Shown: positions 29,749 to 37,411 of the stretch, one piece after another | Position numbering within the stretch: position 1 is the stretch's first letter | How the letters are laid out: every line of letters starts with the position of its first letter | Origin: an uncultured bacterium | GTDB taxonomy: Bacteria > Planctomycetota > UBA1135 > GCA-002686595 | Direction: 5' to 3' | DNA length: 64,000 nt | Assembly: GCA_937905825.1 (NCBI GenBank) | Contig: CALCXM010000186.1 | Coordinates: 1-64,000 of the forward strand | The notes under the pieces: generated by a model | Told to the model about the DNA's origin: nothing | The model's input: only the letters and a program-made list of their open reading frames with translations | Databases searched by the model: none | Position numbers and translations under genes: made by a program

Positions 29749-31434
29749 ATGACTGAATCCACCGAATACTGCCTCAACGTTCGCGGCATCGAGCGTGAAG
29801 AACTCGAGGTCGATGTGCTGCTCGTCGGTGCCGGCCCCGCCAACTTGTCCTGTGCCATTCACCTGCAACGGCTGCTGGCCGAGCGCGGCTTGGACGACAA
29901 GACGATTCTCGTGCTCGACAAGGCGGAAGAGATCGGGCATCACACCATGTCCGGTGCGGTGATGAAGACCAAGGGCATCGCGGAGCTCTATCCGGATTGG
30001 AAGGAGCGCGGTTTTCCGGTGGAGACCGAGGTGACCTACGACGCCATGGCTTGGCTGCGGGCGAACGGCAAGCACACGCGCTTCGACGGCATGTTGACGC
30101 CGCCCCAGATGAAGAATCACGGCAACGTGATCATCTCCCTGAACAAGGCCGTGCGTTGGTTGGCGGAGCAGGCGGAAGCCGCCGGTGTCGAGATCTACCC
30201 GGGCTTCTCTGCGGCCAAAGTGTTGACGGACGGCGAGCGCGTGCTCGGCGTGCAAACCCGCGACAGCGGCGTGGCCAAGGACGGCTCCCAGAAGCCGACC
30301 TTCGAGCCGGGCATGAACATCAAGGCCGCGGTCACGGTCTTCGGTGAAGGTCCCCGCGGGCATCTGACGAAATCCTTGATCCGCGATTTCAAGCTCGACG
30401 CGGGCAAGAACCCTCAGACCTACGGCACCGGGATCAAAGAGATTTGGGACATCGGTGAGAGCGCCAAGGAACTCTTCGGTTCCGTGTTCCATACCGGCGG
30501 GTATCCGCTCGGCTTGGACGGTTACGGGGGCGGTTGGATCTACGGCATTTCGACCACCCAAATCAGCTTGGGCTACGTGGTCGGTCTCGACCATCACGAC
30601 GCCAAGCTCGATCCCCATGCGCTCTTCGTGCAGTTCAAGCAGCACCCCTTCGTCGCGGACCTGATCGCTGGCGGGCAGGTCGTGCGCTACGGCGCGAAGA
30701 CCGTGCCCGAAGGCGGGTACTTCGCTATGCCGAAAAGCTACGGCTCAGGTTTCTGCTTGGTGGGGGACAGCGCGGGCTTCATGAACGCCTCTTGCCTCAA
30801 GGGCGTGCACCTGGCCATCAAGTCGGGCATCTTGGCCGCGGAAGCGATCGCCGATGCCCTGCAAGCCGGAGACACCAGCTCCAAACAACTCGCCCGCTAT
30901 GAAGAGTTGTTCGAGGCCTCCTGGGCCCGCGAAGAACTCTACGGCGTGCGCAACTGGCGCCAGGCCTTCGACGGCGGAATGATGGCGGGCATGCTCGACG
31001 CGGGCGTGCAGATGGTCACCAAAGGCCGCGGACTCGTGAAGCGCCGCAAGGGCCACGCAGACCACGCCACCACGCGCCAAGTCAGCGAGTCGCGCTTCGA
31101 AAAGCCGAAGTTCAACGACTCGACCTCCATGGACAAGCTCACGGACGTCTACCACTCCGGCGCGATTCACGAAGAGGACCAGCCCTCGCACCTCTTGATC
31201 ACCGACCCCGCGATCTGCATCGAACGCTGCACGCAGGAGTACGGCAACCCCTGCCAACACTTCTGCCCGGCCGCGGTCTACGAGATCCCCGAGGGAGGCA
31301 TCGCCAGCGACGGCGTCATGATCAACTTCAGCAACTGCGTGCACTGCAAGACCTGCGACATCGCCGACCCCTACGAGAACATCGAATGGGTCGTCCCCGA
31401 AGGCGGCGGCGGTCCCAAGTACATCGATATGTAA
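29749..31434 (+). CDS. Electron-transfer flavoprotein:ubiquinone oxidoreductase
   Basis: 561 residues, single-chain ETF-QO. FAD-binding dinucleotide fold VLLVGAGPANLSCAIHLQRLL, then SGAVMKTKGIAELYPDW, VFGEGPRGHLTKSLIRDF, YGGGWIYGI, GSGFCLVGDSAGFMNAS, a membrane-association region, and a C-terminal 4Fe-4S domain with CIERCTQEYGNPCQHFCPAAVYEI and CVHCKTCDIADP. It passes electrons from ETF (fatty-acid or amino-acid oxidation) to the quinone pool at the inner membrane. The etfA/etfB genes are not in the window. Citrate synthase lies downstream. Confidence 0.95.
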   Translation: MTESTEYCLNVRGIEREELEVDVLLVGAGPANLSCAIHLQRLLAERGLDDKTILVLDKAEEIGHHTMSGAVMKTKGIAELYPDWKERGFPVETEVTYDAMAWLRANGKHTRFDGMLTPPQMKNHGNVIISLNKAVRWLAEQAEAAGVEIYPGFSAAKVLTDGERVLGVQTRDSGVAKDGSQKPTFEPGMNIKAAVTVFGEGPRGHLTKSLIRDFKLDAGKNPQTYGTGIKEIWDIGESAKELFGSVFHTGGYPLGLDGYGGGWIYGISTTQISLGYVVGLDHHDAKLDPHALFVQFKQHPFVADLIAGGQVVRYGAKTVPEGGYFAMPKSYGSGFCLVGDSAGFMNASCLKGVHLAIKSGILAAEAIADALQAGDTSSKQLARYEELFEASWAREELYGVRNWRQAFDGGMMAGMLDAGVQMVTKGRGLVKRRKGHADHATTRQVSESRFEKPKFNDSTSMDKLTDVYHSGAIHEEDQPSHLLITDPAICIERCTQEYGNPCQHFCPAAVYEIPEGGIASDGVMINFSNCVHCKTCDIADPYENIEWVVPEGGGGPKYIDM

Positions 31435-31503
31435 CCGGGCCACCGGCCCCCCCCGACAACCGTCCCCCTCACCAGCGACAACCGTCCCCCCAACCCAGCC
31501 CCC

Positions 31504-32967
31504 ATGAAATTCTCTCAGAAGTCCATCTCCGCCAAACTCCCCAAGACCCCGATGCTCGTGGTCTTCGCCGCCAAGGGAGCCAAGCCCGTTCTGCCCGAAG
31601 GCGTGGCCGTCCCCAAGGCCGCCCTCGAGGACTTCACTGGCAAGGCCCGCACGAGCCGCGCCACGGATGCCAGCAAGGGCGACGCACGCCAGGTGCTGTT
31701 GGTCGGTCTCGGAACTGGAGCCGAAATCAACGCGGAGACCTTTCGCCGGGCCGCCGCCATCGCGACCCAGGCTGCGGAAGCTGCCAAGTGCAAGGGAGTG
31801 ACCTTCCATGTGGACGACGCCACCGCCGGCCTGGCGGGGGGCCCCGCAGAAGTGGCTCAAGCCGTTGCGGAAGGAGCGCGCATGGGCCACTACCGCTACG
31901 ACCTCGGTAAGAGCAGCCCAGAGTCCCGCAGCTTGGAATCCATCACTCTGCTGGGCAACGGCTCGGACTTCAAAAAAGGAGCGGCGCGCGGCGTGGCCCT
32001 GGCGGAAGCCAACCTCTTCACCCGCGACCTGCAGAACCTGGCGGGCAACCAGCTGACCCCCTCGATCCTGGCGGACCACGCCCGCAGCATCGCCAAGAAG
32101 AGTCCCAAGATCGCCTGCAAGGTGATCGACGAGGCTGGCATGAAGCGCTTGGGCATGGGCCTCTTGTTGGGTGTGTCCGCCGGATCGATCGAGCCTGCTA
32201 AGCTGATCCACTTGACCTACAAGCCCAAGGGCAAGTCCAAGGGCAAGATCGCTTTGGTCGGCAAGGGCCTGACCTTCGACGCCGGCGGCATCAGCCTCAA
32301 GCCGGGCCGTGGCATGGAGGAGATGCGCTACGACATGTCCGGCAGCGCCGCGGTCCTGGGGGCTTTTGAGGCTCTCACCAAGCTTGACGTGCCCTACGAA
32401 GTGCACGGCATCGTGCCCAGTTCCGAGAACATGCCCGACGCTGAGGCCACCAAGCCCGGGGACGTGCACACGGCCATGAACGGCACGACGGTTGAGATCA
32501 TCAACACCGACGCCGAGGGCCGCCTGATCCTGGCGGACGCCCTGTGCTACACGGTTTCGAAGGTCAAGCCGGACACGATCATCGATCTGGCGACCCTGAC
32601 CGGAGCCGTGATCATGGCCCTGGGCCACGAGATGTCAGCCATCTACCCCACAAGCGACTCTCTGCGTGGGGATCTGCTGGCGGCTGGGGAGCGCTGCGGC
32701 GAGAGCGTCTGGCCCATGCCGATCCACCCGGCCTTCAAGGAGAACATGTCGGCGGGCCCCGCGGACCTGCGCAACATCTGCACGCCGAACATGGGGGGCG
32801 GTTCGATCGCCGGAGCTTCCTTCCTGCAGAACTTCGTGGGGGACACCGAATGGTGCCACATCGACATCGCCGGAACCGCCTGGAATCAGGGACCCCGCGA
32901 CTACACGGGCGGGATCGGGGGCACAGGTGTTGGAACCAGGCTCCTGATCGAGTATCTTTCCCGTTAG
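31504..32967 (+). CDS. pepA: Leucyl aminopeptidase (M17 family)
   Basis: 487 residues. N-terminal macrodomain-like part, then the catalytic domain with LVGKGLTFDAGGISLKPG, EEMRYDMSGSAAVLGAFEAL, MPDAEATKPGDVHTAMNG and the signature NTDAEGRLILADAL, which carries metal ligands and the bicarbonate-site Arg. A hexameric, two-metal cytoplasmic exopeptidase releasing N-terminal residues; some PepA proteins also bind DNA. It begins 69 bp after the ETF-QO stop and ends 110 bp before citrate synthase. Confidence 0.97.
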   Translation: MKFSQKSISAKLPKTPMLVVFAAKGAKPVLPEGVAVPKAALEDFTGKARTSRATDASKGDARQVLLVGLGTGAEINAETFRRAAAIATQAAEAAKCKGVTFHVDDATAGLAGGPAEVAQAVAEGARMGHYRYDLGKSSPESRSLESITLLGNGSDFKKGAARGVALAEANLFTRDLQNLAGNQLTPSILADHARSIAKKSPKIACKVIDEAGMKRLGMGLLLGVSAGSIEPAKLIHLTYKPKGKSKGKIALVGKGLTFDAGGISLKPGRGMEEMRYDMSGSAAVLGAFEALTKLDVPYEVHGIVPSSENMPDAEATKPGDVHTAMNGTTVEIINTDAEGRLILADALCYTVSKVKPDTIIDLATLTGAVIMALGHEMSAIYPTSDSLRGDLLAAGERCGESVWPMPIHPAFKENMSAGPADLRNICTPNMGGGSIAGASFLQNFVGDTEWCHIDIAGTAWNQGPRDYTGGIGGTGVGTRLLIEYLSR

Positions 32968-33077
32968 GACTGTTCAGTGTTTCCCATTGGGGTCCGATCC
33001 CCGTCATCAGGGCGTCTTGGGCGCCCTGGAAATCCCCGCAGACAACTAGAGACCAAGACACGGGACCAATTGGGACC

Positions 33078-34232
33078 GTGCGAATCAAAGTGACAGTCAA
33101 GGACAACAACCTCGTTCCAGGTTTGGCCGGCATTCCGGCTGCCGAGTCAGCGATCAGCTACATCGACGGACAGGTCGGGGTGCTCGAATATCGAGGCCTG
33201 CCGATCGAGGTTTTGGCGGAGAAGAGCACCTTCGAGGAGGTCTGCTGGCTTCTGTTGTACGGCAAGCTTCCCACGCAGGCGGAGCTCGATACCTTCAAGC
33301 AACAGCTTGTGGAACAACGGGCCGTGCCCCAGAAGGTCTTCGACTTGCTCGCTGCCCTGCCTGCCGACGGACACCCCATGGCTGCCCTGTCGATCGGCTA
33401 CAACGCCCTCGGCATGACCTCCGCTCCCTGCAACGTGCTGGACTCGGCCGCGCGTCAACTGGCCTACGCTCAACTGATCGCCAGCACTCCGGTTTTGATC
33501 GCGGCGCACTCGCGCTTGCGTCAGGGCAAGAAAGTGGTTCCGACAGATCCGAAGCTGGACATCGCTGCGGACTTCCTTTGGATGCTCAACGGTGAGAAAC
33601 CGGCAGACCTGGTGGCTCGCGTGCTCGACGTGGCCCTGATTCTGCATGCGGACCACACCATGAACGCGTCGACCTTCACCGGTCGCGTCGTGGCCTCCAC
33701 CGAAGCTGATCCCTACGCGGTCTGCGCGGCCGCCGTCGGCTCGCTCTCCGGCCCCTTGCACGGTGGCGCGAACGAACGCGTGCTGCAGCAGCTGGAGAAG
33801 ATCGGTTCCGCCGCAGCCGTGCCCGCTTGGTTGGACAAGCAGTTGGCGGACAAGGGCAAGATCATGGGCTTCGGACACCGCGTCTACAAAACAAAGGATC
33901 CGCGCGCCACCTGCATCCAGGGCTTGGTCCGCGAGATGTTTGCGCAGCACGGCACCACCCCGATCTACGACACGGCTCTCAAGCTGGAAGAGTGTGTGCT
34001 GGAGCGCCTCGGCGACAAGGGCATCCACCCCAACGTCGACTTCTTCAGCGGCATCGTCTATCAGAAGATGGGCATCCCCACGGACGTCTTCACGCCGATC
34101 TTCGCCATCGCACGGGTCGCCGGTTGGCTGGCGCACTGGGACGAGCAGATGCAGGACAACCGCCTCTTCCGCCCCTCGCAGATCTTCGTGGGCCTGCGCG
34201 GCGTGACCTACACGCCGATCGCCGAGCGTTAG
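33078..34232 (+). CDS. gltA: Citrate synthase
   Basis: Condenses oxaloacetate and acetyl-CoA. A GTG start at 33078 gives 384 residues beginning RIKVTVKDNNLVPGLAGIPAAESAISYIDG, the dimeric (type I, methylcitrate-synthase-like) length. Catalytic regions: LILHADHTMNASTF, GPLHGGANERVL, GFGHRVYKTKDPRA and the late NVDFFSGIVYQKMGIP. 2-Methylcitrate synthase activity cannot be ruled out from sequence. It ends in a strong terminator at 34253-34291. Confidence 0.95.
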   Translation: MRIKVTVKDNNLVPGLAGIPAAESAISYIDGQVGVLEYRGLPIEVLAEKSTFEEVCWLLLYGKLPTQAELDTFKQQLVEQRAVPQKVFDLLAALPADGHPMAALSIGYNALGMTSAPCNVLDSAARQLAYAQLIASTPVLIAAHSRLRQGKKVVPTDPKLDIAADFLWMLNGEKPADLVARVLDVALILHADHTMNASTFTGRVVASTEADPYAVCAAAVGSLSGPLHGGANERVLQQLEKIGSAAAVPAWLDKQLADKGKIMGFGHRVYKTKDPRATCIQGLVREMFAQHGTTPIYDTALKLEECVLERLGDKGIHPNVDFFSGIVYQKMGIPTDVFTPIFAIARVAGWLAHWDEQMQDNRLFRPSQIFVGLRGVTYTPIAER

Positions 34233-34252
34233 AGCTTTCGAAACACACTGCG

Positions 34253-34291
34253 ACGGAGCGTTGGGAGGCCAGCGCTCCGTTCCTTTTTTTT
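34253..34291 (+). terminator. Rho-independent terminator after citrate synthase
   Basis: A 12 bp stem (ACGGAGCGTTGG at 34253-34264 with CCAGCGCTCCGT at 34269-34280, one G-U pair) with loop GAGG, followed by TCC and eight T residues at 34284-34291. It starts 21 bp after the gltA stop. Confidence 0.92.
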
Positions 34292-34393
34292 AGTAGAACA
34301 CGTTTCACTGCCACCGCGTGTGGCGACTCTTCCCGGGGACGACCGGGCACCGGCTGGAATCCCCCGGACAACAAGCGGACTCCACACGAACCA

Positions 34394-35428
34394 ATGACGG
34401 ACATGGCGGAAATGGGCGAATCAGAAGACACCGAGCCCCTGGAGTCGGAAAACGATTGTCAGTACTTCGATAGCTACGCCGGGGTCGGCGTGCATCGCAT
34501 GATGCTGGGGGATCGGGCTCGGACGGAAGGCTATCGCAAGGGCATCGAAGCCATCGTGAAGCCCGGCATGGTCGTGCTCGACGTGGGCGCAGGTACAGGC
34601 ATCTTGAGCTTCTTCGCCGCGCGCGCCGGGGCCAAGACCGTCTACGCCGTGGATCGCTCGGACATCCTGGCGGTGACCGAAGAGCTCGTGGAAGCCAACA
34701 ACTTCCAAGACGTGATCAAGTGCATCGACGGCGTCGCAGAGAACATCGAGTTGCCCGAGAAGGTGGACGTGATCGTCTCCGAATGGATGGGCATGTTCGC
34801 CTTGACCGAAGCGATGTTCGAGAGCGTGGTGCGCGCTGCTAAGAAGCACCTCAAGCCCGGCGGCGTCTTGATCCCCGGGGGCATTCGAATTTGCCTGACC
34901 GCGATCCAAGACGACAAGCTCTACAACGAAGAGGGCCTCGGCTTCTGGACGGAGAGCCTCTACGGCTTTGACTACAGCCCGATGATCAACGCGGAGATCT
35001 CGGACTTGGAAACTCATTCGGTGGACGGCTCGAACGCCACGGCCCTGGCGCCCAGCGTGGTGCTCGCGGACCTCGACTGTCACACCGCCGAGATCGCGGA
35101 CTACTGGTTCAACGCCGAGTTCTCCATCGAGATCGAAAAGGCCGGCCGCATGCACGGTTTCTACGGTCACTTCGAAGCGATCCTCGCTCCGGGTGTCGTG
35201 CTCTCCACCTATCACAAGGAGACCATGACCCACTGGCGCCAATCCTGGTTTCCGCTCAAGGAACGGGAAGTGGAGGTGGGCGATCTGCTCGCCATGCGCT
35301 TCCGCGCCAAGGCAGATCCCACCGGAATGGATCCGCGCAAGCCGATCTACTTCATGGAAGGCGAGTGGACGCGCGGTGGCAAGTCCATCGACAAGTTCTA
35401 CTACTGCCATCACGGGACGTACGAATAG
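34394..35428 (+). CDS. Protein arginine methyltransferase (PRMT)-like enzyme
   Basis: 344 residues with every hallmark of eukaryotic type I PRMTs in order: the N-terminal YFDSYAGVGVHRMMLGDRART (compare YFDSYAHFGIHEEML in PRMT1); SAM motif I VVLDVGAGTGILSFFAARAGA at 60-80; YAVDRSD; the double-E loop SEWMGMFALTEAMFE with Glu130 and Glu139, nine residues apart as in PRMT1; then a beta-barrel region and the THW loop at 279-281 (ETMTHWRQSWFPL). The predicted reaction is omega-N methylation of protein arginines with SAM. PRMTs are nearly confined to eukaryotes, so substrate and origin are open. It starts 103 bp after the gltA terminator and is followed by a transporter 24 bp on. The ATG at 34394 fits the domain start. 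Confidence 0.9.
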   Translation: MTDMAEMGESEDTEPLESENDCQYFDSYAGVGVHRMMLGDRARTEGYRKGIEAIVKPGMVVLDVGAGTGILSFFAARAGAKTVYAVDRSDILAVTEELVEANNFQDVIKCIDGVAENIELPEKVDVIVSEWMGMFALTEAMFESVVRAAKKHLKPGGVLIPGGIRICLTAIQDDKLYNEEGLGFWTESLYGFDYSPMINAEISDLETHSVDGSNATALAPSVVLADLDCHTAEIADYWFNAEFSIEIEKAGRMHGFYGHFEAILAPGVVLSTYHKETMTHWRQSWFPLKEREVEVGDLLAMRFRAKADPTGMDPRKPIYFMEGEWTRGGKSIDKFYYCHHGTYE

Positions 35429-35452
35429 GCCCCCTGGAATAAGCATTCTCCG

Positions 35453-36430
35453 ATGACAGCATCGCAGCTCCAAACGGGAGCGACCGAAGCGAGCAAGCAG
35501 CGCAAGATTGGCCTTTTGATGGCCGTGTCTTGCGCGGTTTTGTGGGGCTTCCTTGCGATCGTGATGAAGGTCGTTTCGAAGGACGTGGACTCCATGACAA
35601 TTGTCTGGTTCCGCTTCTGCTTCGCGTTCGTCGTCTTGGCGATGATCGTGGGGATCCGGCGGCCCGCGAGCTTAAAAATCCTGCGCGCACCTCCGCGCTT
35701 GGCATTGCTCGGCGCTTTGGCCTTGACCGGCAACTACATCGGATTCATGAGCGGCTTGGAGCTGACCACGCCGAGCTTCGCCCAAGTCTTGATTCAATCC
35801 GCACCGCTAATGCTCGCGATTTCGGGCGTGGTGTTTTTCAGAGAGCGCATGGCACCCCATCAATTCCTGGGGGTGCTCATCGCGATTGGCGGATTCGTGC
35901 TGTTCTACATGGACCAGTACCAAGCGGCGGTCGTTCCTCGTTCGACCCTCGAGCGCGGCATTCTGATTCTGTCGGGGGCTGCTCTGTCTTGGACGCTCTA
36001 CGCGATCTTCCAGAAGTTGCAAGTGAGCCGCGGCTCCCGCCCCCAGGAGCTCAACCTGGTCTACTACCTCTTGCCGACGCTCTTGCTCTGGCCCTGGGTG
36101 AACTTCGAAACCCTGGCTGGATTGACTCCCGGCATGTGGTGCCTGATGGTCTTGTTGGGCGCCAACACGATCCTGGCCTACGGCGCACTGGGTGAAGCGT
36201 TGAGCCGCTTGCCCGCCTATCAAGTCAGCTTGATCCTGACCTGCAATCCATTGATCACCCTGGCGGCTCTGGCTTGCCTGGCGCCGTTTGAGTTGGCTTG
36301 GGTTCCGGCGGACTCGGTCAGTTGGGTGGGCTACCTGGCTGCCCTTTTGGTGGTGCTCGGGATTGCCGTCGTTTTGAAACGCAAGGCATTGAAACCCGTG
36401 GTAGCAGCGAGCTTGTCAAAGGCCGGCTAA
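35453..36430 (+). CDS. EamA-family (DMT) transporter
   Basis: 325 residues with about ten membrane helices arranged as two EamA repeats: GLLMAVSCAVLWGFLAIVMKVV to FLGVLIAIGGFVLFYM, and GILILSGAALSWTLYAIFQKL to GYLAALLVVLGIAVVLKRKAL. Typical landmarks are SGLELTTPSFAQVLIQSAPLMLAISGVVFFRERM in the first half and LSRLPAYQVSLILTCNPLITLAAL in the second. Members export amino acids, metabolites or drugs; the substrate is unknown. It lies 24 bp after the PRMT-like gene and may be co-transcribed. Confidence 0.92.
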   Translation: MTASQLQTGATEASKQRKIGLLMAVSCAVLWGFLAIVMKVVSKDVDSMTIVWFRFCFAFVVLAMIVGIRRPASLKILRAPPRLALLGALALTGNYIGFMSGLELTTPSFAQVLIQSAPLMLAISGVVFFRERMAPHQFLGVLIAIGGFVLFYMDQYQAAVVPRSTLERGILILSGAALSWTLYAIFQKLQVSRGSRPQELNLVYYLLPTLLLWPWVNFETLAGLTPGMWCLMVLLGANTILAYGALGEALSRLPAYQVSLILTCNPLITLAALACLAPFELAWVPADSVSWVGYLAALLVVLGIAVVLKRKALKPVVAASLSKAG

Positions 36431-36438
36431 AGCGCAAC

Positions 36439-36486
36439 AGGGGTTCGCTTGCCAGCCTCTCGCGAGACACTAGCAAGCGAATCCCT
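36439..36486. terminator. Long hairpin between convergent genes
   Basis: AGGGGTTCGCTTGCCAG at 36439-36455 pairs with CTAGCAAGCGAATCCCT at 36470-36486 (17 bp, two wobble or mismatched positions), with a central CTCGCGAG. It starts 8 bp after the EamA transporter stop and lies before the convergent peroxiredoxin stop at 36550. There is no T-tract, but the position suits a bidirectional transcription barrier. Confidence 0.5.
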
Positions 36487-36549
36487 GCTTCGCGCGGGGC
36501 AGCTGAGCGAACGGCCACCCCTCACGACTGCATCCGCGAGTCCTGGATC

Positions 36550-37062
36550 TCAGCTGTCGGCTTGCGCCAAACGCTCTAGTTCCGGCAGCAGACTCTGCGC
36601 TTGAGCGCCGGGATCACTGGTGTCGATCGCCATCTCGATCAATCCCGTGGGACCTACCACGAAAGTGTAGCGCGCGGAGAAGAGCGCCTTCTTGTCGGCG
36701 CAGGTGCCGAAGGCGAGTCCCATCTCCCGTTCTGTATCGCAGAGCAAAGAGAAGGGGTACTCGCTCTTCACGGCGAAGTCCTTGTTGTCTTCCACGCTGT
36801 CGAAGGACACGCCGAAGACGCGCACCTTCAGGTCGTTGTATTGTTGGATTCGATCACGGAACCCATTGCCTTGGGCGCGTCAGCCACCAGTGTCGGCCTT
36901 CGGGTAGAACCAAAGCACGAAGCGCGTGCCGAGCAACTCATCCGAGCGGATGAGCGTCAGCTCGTGGTCCAAGCAATGGAAAGTGGGAGCGCTGTCACCC
37001 GGGGAGAACTTGAGGGAGGTCCCGCCCCCCGGCAGGAAACGTGCGATGAGTTTTCGGAACAT
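36550..37062 (-). CDS. Peroxiredoxin (Bcp/AhpC-TSA type), probable selenoprotein with in-frame TGA
   Basis: One continuous minus-strand frame of 170 codons is interrupted only by a TGA at 36880-36882 (codon 61). Upstream it reads MFRKLIARFLPGG then DSAPTFHCLDHE and FVLWFYPKADTGG; directly downstream RAQGNGFRDRIQQYNDLKVRVFGVSFDSVEDN, then FSLLCDTEREMGLAFG and FVVGPTGLIE. This is a full thioredoxin-fold peroxiredoxin, and the TGA falls exactly where the peroxidatic Cys stands in FYPKADTPGCTxExxGFRD. TGGU is a known arrangement in selenocysteine peroxiredoxins. The Bcp resolving Cys at +5 is Asn. Selenocysteine insertion is therefore the best reading; a Cys-to-stop mutation or sequencing error is the alternative. 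A clear SECIS element is not evident. Confidence 0.78.
36859..36878 (-). promoter_or_regulatory. Weak candidate SECIS-like hairpin just 3' of the TGA
   Basis: Reading on the minus strand right after the TGA, a stem G-(mismatch)-GCCCA pairs with TGGGT-(mismatch)-C around loop AGGCAA (36866-36871), whose second base is G. Bacterial SECIS elements usually have the apical loop about 16-37 bases after the UGA; here it begins 9 bases after, so the match is imperfect. Confidence 0.2.
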
Positions 37063-37411
37063 GCAGAGAGCGTGCACCTTCTGCTGGCAACCTACAAGCT
37101 GCAGCTGATTTCCCTCCCGGCGGGGGGCTGACCCGGGCGGGCAAGCGTCGCGCACAACTGGCGCAGGCAGAGTGGCGAACGATCCGACGTGGATCCGACG
37201 GCCCGATCCGTTCCAACAAACGGCTCTTCGCTTAGAACGAGAGTTTTGTCCAGAAACGGCACCCTGGCTCCAACCGCGCACTCCGCTGCCCAGGCACTTA
37301 AGTTGGTCGCGCTGCGGGGGGACTCCGTGAGCCGGATCAGGTATCTTGCGTGCCCCCCCCGGCGGAGCCAGGCTCGCCGATTCCAAGACTCAACCGCAAG
37401 CGAGTTTGTCC
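37063..37411. other. Divergent intergenic region between peroxiredoxin and SNF2 genes
   Basis: About 350 bp containing both promoters. Sequence near 37212-37275 (AACAAACGGCTCTTCGC.., GAGAGTTTTGTCCAG) is less GC-rich than the flanks. No -35/-10 pair, OxyR-like site or repeat could be assigned. Open frames here on both strands have no family features. Confidence 0.35.

Noticed and set aside
36550-37386. Peroxiredoxin as a frameshifted pseudogene
   Set aside because: Both halves are in the same frame and the only interruption is a TGA at the catalytic Cys codon; no insertion or deletion is needed.
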